Positions 60,430 to 64,000 of a stretch of DNA of 64,000 bases are shown here, one piece after another. The DNA is from Gammaproteobacteria bacterium (GTDB lineage Bacteria; Pseudomonadota; Gammaproteobacteria; SZUA-152): positions 1 through 64,000 of the forward strand of contig JAOUJW010000008.1 of NCBI GenBank assembly GCA_029882975.1, in the 5' to 3' direction. The first letter of the stretch is position 1. Every line of letters starts with the position of its first letter. The notes beneath the pieces were generated by a model, which saw only the letters and a list, made by a program, of their open reading frames with translations, did not search any database and was not told where the DNA came from. The position numbers and the translations under genes are program-made.

Positions 60430-60777
60430 TCAGCAATTTCGAAAATCCGACACTCGAATGCGACCATCGATCATCTTGGAATTGCGCTTATTGAGTTTTT
60501 CCATTTTGTCCCAAAACGCCTGCTTTAAATCGAATTCTGCGGAAATGGCGGTTCCCACTAAAAGTATCATCAAATCAGCACACTCTTCCTGTAAGTCCTC
60601 CTTGCTTTTACCCTTAGTGACACATGCGGAGATTTCACCCAGCTCTTCCGCCATTAAAGCCACACGATACACCAGATCTTCTCCTCCGGTATTTTTGAAA
60701 TCGTGTTTATCGTGAAACTGTTGCACCTGCTCAAGCATCACATCGTAAGAGTCTTTATTCATATCAGCCTCGCTCAT
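60430..60777 (-). CDS. MazG-like nucleotide pyrophosphohydrolase
   Basis: 115 residues. The EExxE..ExxD metal motif is seen as AEELGEISACVTKGKSKEDL then QEECADLMILLVGTA. Such all-alpha pyrophosphohydrolases remove damaged dNTPs or other nucleotides. Start ATGA overlaps the glyS stop by 4 bp, so it is coupled to it. Insertion between glyS and gmhB is less common than the direct pair. Confidence 0.85.
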   Translation of the reverse strand: MSEADMNKDSYDVMLEQVQQFHDKHDFKNTGGEDLVYRVALMAEELGEISACVTKGKSKEDLQEECADLMILLVGTAISAEFDLKQAFWDKMEKLNKRNSKMIDGRIRVSDFRNC

Positions 60778-62852
60778 AATCGGGATAAATCCGCCACCTG
60801 CAGGAACAAGTCCCGCATCTGTGCCATTAAGGCCAGGCGGTTGTTACGCAAAGACTCAGCCTCCACCATCACCATGACGTCCAGAAAAAACTGATCGACC
60901 GGTGCTTGCAGGGACGCCAACCGGGTCAGTGCGGTACTGTAGTCGTGCGCTGCAAACAAAGGCGCCACTTCCCCGGTTAGATTCGCGATAGCAGAATACA
61001 ACGCTTTTTCCGCATCATCCTCTAACAAGGATGGATCCACCTCTGTGGAGAGTACAATGCCTTTTTCCCGAGCTTGACGCAAAATATTGGAACTGCGCTT
61101 ATTGGCCTGTGCCAGACTTTCAGCTGCTTCCATTTGCCGAAACTCCGTTACCGCAAGCACACGGCGGTCAAAGTCCAAAGGCTGCACAGGCCGTCTGGCC
61201 AACACCGCTTCAAACAACTCCACCGGCACTTTGCGTTCCTGGTAGTAAGCCCGCAAACGATCCATCATAAAATCATAGACTTTCGTTTTGGTGTCCTTAT
61301 CTTCCAAACGTGAGCCCAATAACTCAATGGCTTGATCCAACAATTGGTCAATGTCCAGGTTCAACTCGCATTCGATGATGGTGCGCAACAATCCCAATGC
61401 CGCCCGACGCAAGGCAAAAGGGTCTTTGTTTCCCGTGGGAGCTTGGCCAATGCCAAAAATACCGACGATGGTATCCAGTTTATCGGCAATAGCCAGTGCC
61501 TGACCTGCCTGTGTTTTGGGCAGGGAATCACCGGCAAAACGCGGCATGTATTGCTCTTCCATGGCACTGCAAACATCGGCAGCTTCACCATCGTGAGCAC
61601 AATAGTAACGACCCATAATGCCCTGTAATTCCGGAAACTCGTAAACCATTTCCGTCATTAAATCACACTTGGACAACCAGGCTGCGCGTTTGGCTTGCTC
61701 TGCATCAGCTCCCATCGCAGCGGCAACAGCCGCCGCCAGTGCAGCAACGCGTTGGGATTTATCGTATAAAGTTCCCAGTTTTTTCTGGAACAGAATGGTT
61801 TGTAAACGTTCCTGACGCGACTCCAGTGAATGTTTCCGGTCTTGGTTCCAGAAAAACTCTGCATCCGCCAGGCGCGGTCGAATCACCCGTTCGTTACCGG
61901 CACGAACCACTTCCGGCTTGAGACTGGCGATGTTGCTAACGGTTATGAAATAGGGCAATAAAGCACCTGTGGCATCCACCACATGAAAATACTTTTGATT
62001 GCTTTTCATGGTGGTTATTAAAGCTTCGGTGGGTACTTGCAGAAAGCGGGTATCGAAATTACCACTGATAGCCATGGGCCATTCCACCATGGCCGTCACT
62101 TCATCCAGCAGATCATTATCGATGACTGCTGTTCCACCCAGTTGTGCAGCCGCCTCCAAAACCTGCGCCCTGACAGCTTCTTTGCGGGTGTCAAAATCCG
62201 CCACCACCAAGCCTTGGGTTTCCAACAATGGAGAATATGCGTTGGGCTCGCCCAAATACAGAGTTTCCGGATGGTGAAAACGGTGACCCCGAGTGACCCG
62301 GCCGCTGGTCAAGCCCATAATCTGTGCTTCTATAACTTGGTCACCGAATAGCAAAACCACCCAGTGCACCGGTCGCACAAACTGAGACTGAGAATCGCCC
62401 CAACGCATACGTTTGGGTATGGGCAGTTTGTCCAGGCTGGCGTTGACTACATCAGCAATCAAATCCGTGGTAGGTTGCCCTTTTTCCTCGCTGTGATACA
62501 CCAACCAGGCGCCTTTATCGGTTTTGCTGGTTTGCAAATCTTCCACTTGAACACCGCAAGATTTAGCAAACCCGGCGGCTGCCGGCGTGGGACAACCGTC
62601 ATCGCCAAAGGCTGCCGTGACCGCAGGACCTCTACGCTCTACTATTTTGTCCTGTTGCGCAGCGTCCAACTGGCTCACCAAAACCGCCAAACGCCTGGGC
62701 GTTGCATAGGAGTGCAATTGCTCATAGGACAAACCCAGTTTTTTTAAGCCATCACTGATACCCTGGGAAAACGCAGCGGATAACTGCCGCAAGGACTTCG
62801 GTGGTAACTCTTCAGTACCGATTTCAATTAATAAGTCGTCTTTAACGCTCAT
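60774..62852 (-). CDS. glyS: Glycine-tRNA ligase beta subunit
   Basis: 692 residues, the full length of the bacterial tetrameric enzyme's beta chain. It opens with LLIEIGTEELPPKSLRQLS and shows RRLAVLV, RRGPAV and FLQVPTEALITTMKSNQKYF. It binds tRNA-Gly and completes the alpha2beta2 enzyme with GlyQ. The start lies directly against the glyQ stop, with GGGAGAG inside the end of glyQ. Confidence 0.97.
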   Translation of the reverse strand: MSVKDDLLIEIGTEELPPKSLRQLSAAFSQGISDGLKKLGLSYEQLHSYATPRRLAVLVSQLDAAQQDKIVERRGPAVTAAFGDDGCPTPAAAGFAKSCGVQVEDLQTSKTDKGAWLVYHSEEKGQPTTDLIADVVNASLDKLPIPKRMRWGDSQSQFVRPVHWVVLLFGDQVIEAQIMGLTSGRVTRGHRFHHPETLYLGEPNAYSPLLETQGLVVADFDTRKEAVRAQVLEAAAQLGGTAVIDNDLLDEVTAMVEWPMAISGNFDTRFLQVPTEALITTMKSNQKYFHVVDATGALLPYFITVSNIASLKPEVVRAGNERVIRPRLADAEFFWNQDRKHSLESRQERLQTILFQKKLGTLYDKSQRVAALAAAVAAAMGADAEQAKRAAWLSKCDLMTEMVYEFPELQGIMGRYYCAHDGEAADVCSAMEEQYMPRFAGDSLPKTQAGQALAIADKLDTIVGIFGIGQAPTGNKDPFALRRAALGLLRTIIECELNLDIDQLLDQAIELLGSRLEDKDTKTKVYDFMMDRLRAYYQERKVPVELFEAVLARRPVQPLDFDRRVLAVTEFRQMEAAESLAQANKRSSNILRQAREKGIVLSTEVDPSLLEDDAEKALYSAIANLTGEVAPLFAAHDYSTALTRLASLQAPVDQFFLDVMVMVEAESLRNNRLALMAQMRDLFLQVADLSRL

Positions 62853-63779
62853 CTAGTTGCTCTCCCTTAATTCGGGTGAAAGCAACATGGGAAAACCCAA
62901 CACTTCCCGAGCATCGAAGTAGGCTTGAGCCACGGCACGAGACAAGGCACGTACTCGCAATATATAGCGTTGCCGTTCAGTGACACTGATGGCGTGACGG
63001 GCATCCAGCAAATTGAAATAATGGGAAGCTTTTAGCACCATTTCATAGGCCGGCAAGGGTAAACCCTGGCCGATTAAATAATTGCTTTGGGCCTCACAAG
63101 CATCAAATTGAGCAAATAAATTGGCCACATCGGCGTGCTCAAAATTGTATGCGGACATTTCCACTTCGTTCTGATGGAATACATCACCATATGTGATTTT
63201 CCCCAGAGGTCCATCGGTCCACACTATGTCGTAAATACTTTGAACCCCTTGCAAATACATGGCTATACGCTCCAGACCATAAGTGATTTCACCCGTCACT
63301 GGGTTGCAGTCCAAACCTCCCACTTGTTGAAAATAGGTGAATTGGGTGACCTCCATACCGTTGAGCCAAACCTCCCAGCCCAAACCCCAGGCACCCAAGG
63401 TGGGAGACTCCCAGTTATCCTCAACAAAGCGGATATCGTGTTCCAGGGGATCAAACCCCAACATTCTTAGGGAACCAATGTACAATTCCTGAATGTTTTT
63501 CGGTGAAGGTTTTATCACCACTTGAAACTGGTAATAGTGTTGCAGTCGATTGGGATTGTCGCCATAACGACCGTCTGTGGGTCGACGCGAGGGTTGCACA
63601 TAGGCTGCACTCCAAGGTTCGGGACCAATGGCACGCAAAAAAGTGGCCGGATGGAAAGTACCGGCGCCGACTTCCATATCATAAGGCTGTAAAACCACAC
63701 AGCCTTGTTCTGCCCAGTACTCCTGCAAGGCTAAAATCAGGTCCTGAAAGCTGGATATGGATTTGTTTGATGCAGACAT
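62853..63779 (-). CDS. glyQ: Glycine-tRNA ligase alpha subunit
   Basis: 308 residues from [20 protein letters not shown]; an upstream in-frame extension of 29 codons has no support in the family. Motifs: [59 protein letters not shown] and [20 protein letters not shown]. First gene of glyQ-glyS-mazG-gmhB-plsC. Confidence 0.97.
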   Translation of the reverse strand: MSASNKSISSFQDLILALQEYWAEQGCVVLQPYDMEVGAGTFHPATFLRAIGPEPWSAAYVQPSRRPTDGRYGDNPNRLQHYYQFQVVIKPSPKNIQELYIGSLRMLGFDPLEHDIRFVEDNWESPTLGAWGLGWEVWLNGMEVTQFTYFQQVGGLDCNPVTGEITYGLERIAMYLQGVQSIYDIVWTDGPLGKITYGDVFHQNEVEMSAYNFEHADVANLFAQFDACEAQSNYLIGQGLPLPAYEMVLKASHYFNLLDARHAISVTERQRYILRVRALSRAVAQAYFDAREVLGFPMLLSPELRESN

Positions 63780-63971
63780 AGTGTTTTCCGGAATTATTAT
63801 TGCAAAGGGCGCTAAGTATAACCCGCGGATTTGCTTGCTGAAAACCGTCCCTGCGATTACAGCCACAGAAATTTAAAGCTTTTCCATCAATGTGCCGATT
63901 TGTTTTCATGAAACCTGCGTAAGCTGTTGTATGAGCTAGAATAAAAACATGCACCTTGAAGAGGCGGACCC

Positions 63972-64000
63972 ATGGGACAGGAAATCTCCCGGATCCAGTT
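63972..64000 (+). CDS. Start of a gene cut by the window edge
   Basis: MGQEISRIQ follows GAAGAGGCGGACCC on the plus strand, divergent from glyQ. Only nine codons are visible. The opening recalls GCS-type carboxylate-amine ligases, but that is a weak guess. A different frame starting at 63955 is also open. Confidence 0.35.

Overview
The window is bacterial chromosomal DNA, most likely from a gammaproteobacterium. Supporting this are the gene orders glyQ-glyS-mazG-gmhB-plsC, asmA-mutY-yggX, rph-rdgB beside rpmB-rpmG, bioB-F-H-C-D with a bioC/bioH route, and a fimT-pilV-pilW-pilX-pilY1 minor pilin operon. I cannot name a genus. The window has two unlike parts: a mobile, more AT-rich accessory region (1 to about 20300) and a core chromosomal segment (about 20811 to the right edge).

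Accessory region. It opens with a complete IS66-family element (1-2519, three genes, 12-bp terminal repeats). A ~197-bp element follows that looks like the two fused ends of an IS21-type insertion sequence without its transposase. Next are cargo genes: an AlbA_2 (Schlafen-like) protein, a frameshifted gene and a six-segment membrane protein. Then comes a cluster of small excisionase/DUF4224-type proteins, some broken, and a collagen-like membrane protein. From 12453 to 20094 all recognised genes read leftward: lipoprotein, membrane protein, a candidate phage internal-virion protein, a small terminase subunit, an AT-rich gap that may hold the origin, two small genes, a DUF3987 replication protein, a small zinc-finger protein, an AlpA-type regulator, an unknown protein and a P4-type integrase. 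Just beyond the integrase start lies a 48-bp copy of the 3' part of tRNA-Phe, from the anticodon loop to CCA, whose 5' half is missing. This is a typical attachment-site scar. Integrase, AlpA, replication protein and TerS without a large terminase, portal, capsid or tail genes is the gene set of a phage satellite (PICI-like). Two candidate small RNAs are noted, one opposite in sense to the satellite regulatory genes.

Core region. Between the island and the first core gene is an array of five 77-78 bp palindrome-rich tandem repeats plus a partial copy. Then follow: a secreted metallo-beta-lactamase-fold hydrolase divergent from a TetR regulator, with a 34-bp perfect palindrome between them; a quinone-oxidoreductase-like dehydrogenase; a signalling block (Hpt-REC-REC protein with degenerate GGDEF and EAL, PAS-GGDEF-EAL protein, FIST sensor, REC-REC-GGDEF protein); an AmrS-like radical SAM enzyme; yggX, mutY and asmA; rdgB and rph; rpmB and rpmG; a YfaZ-like outer membrane protein; the minor pilin operon ending in a PilY1 whose von Willebrand A domain is interrupted by three repeats; comF; the biotin operon; a KefB-type antiporter; a BvgS-like hybrid kinase; nnrU; and the plsC-gmhB-mazG-glyS-glyQ cluster.

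Limits: no searches, folding or alignments were run. Family calls rest on motifs read by eye. The left boundary of the island and the intact tRNA-Phe were not found in the window.
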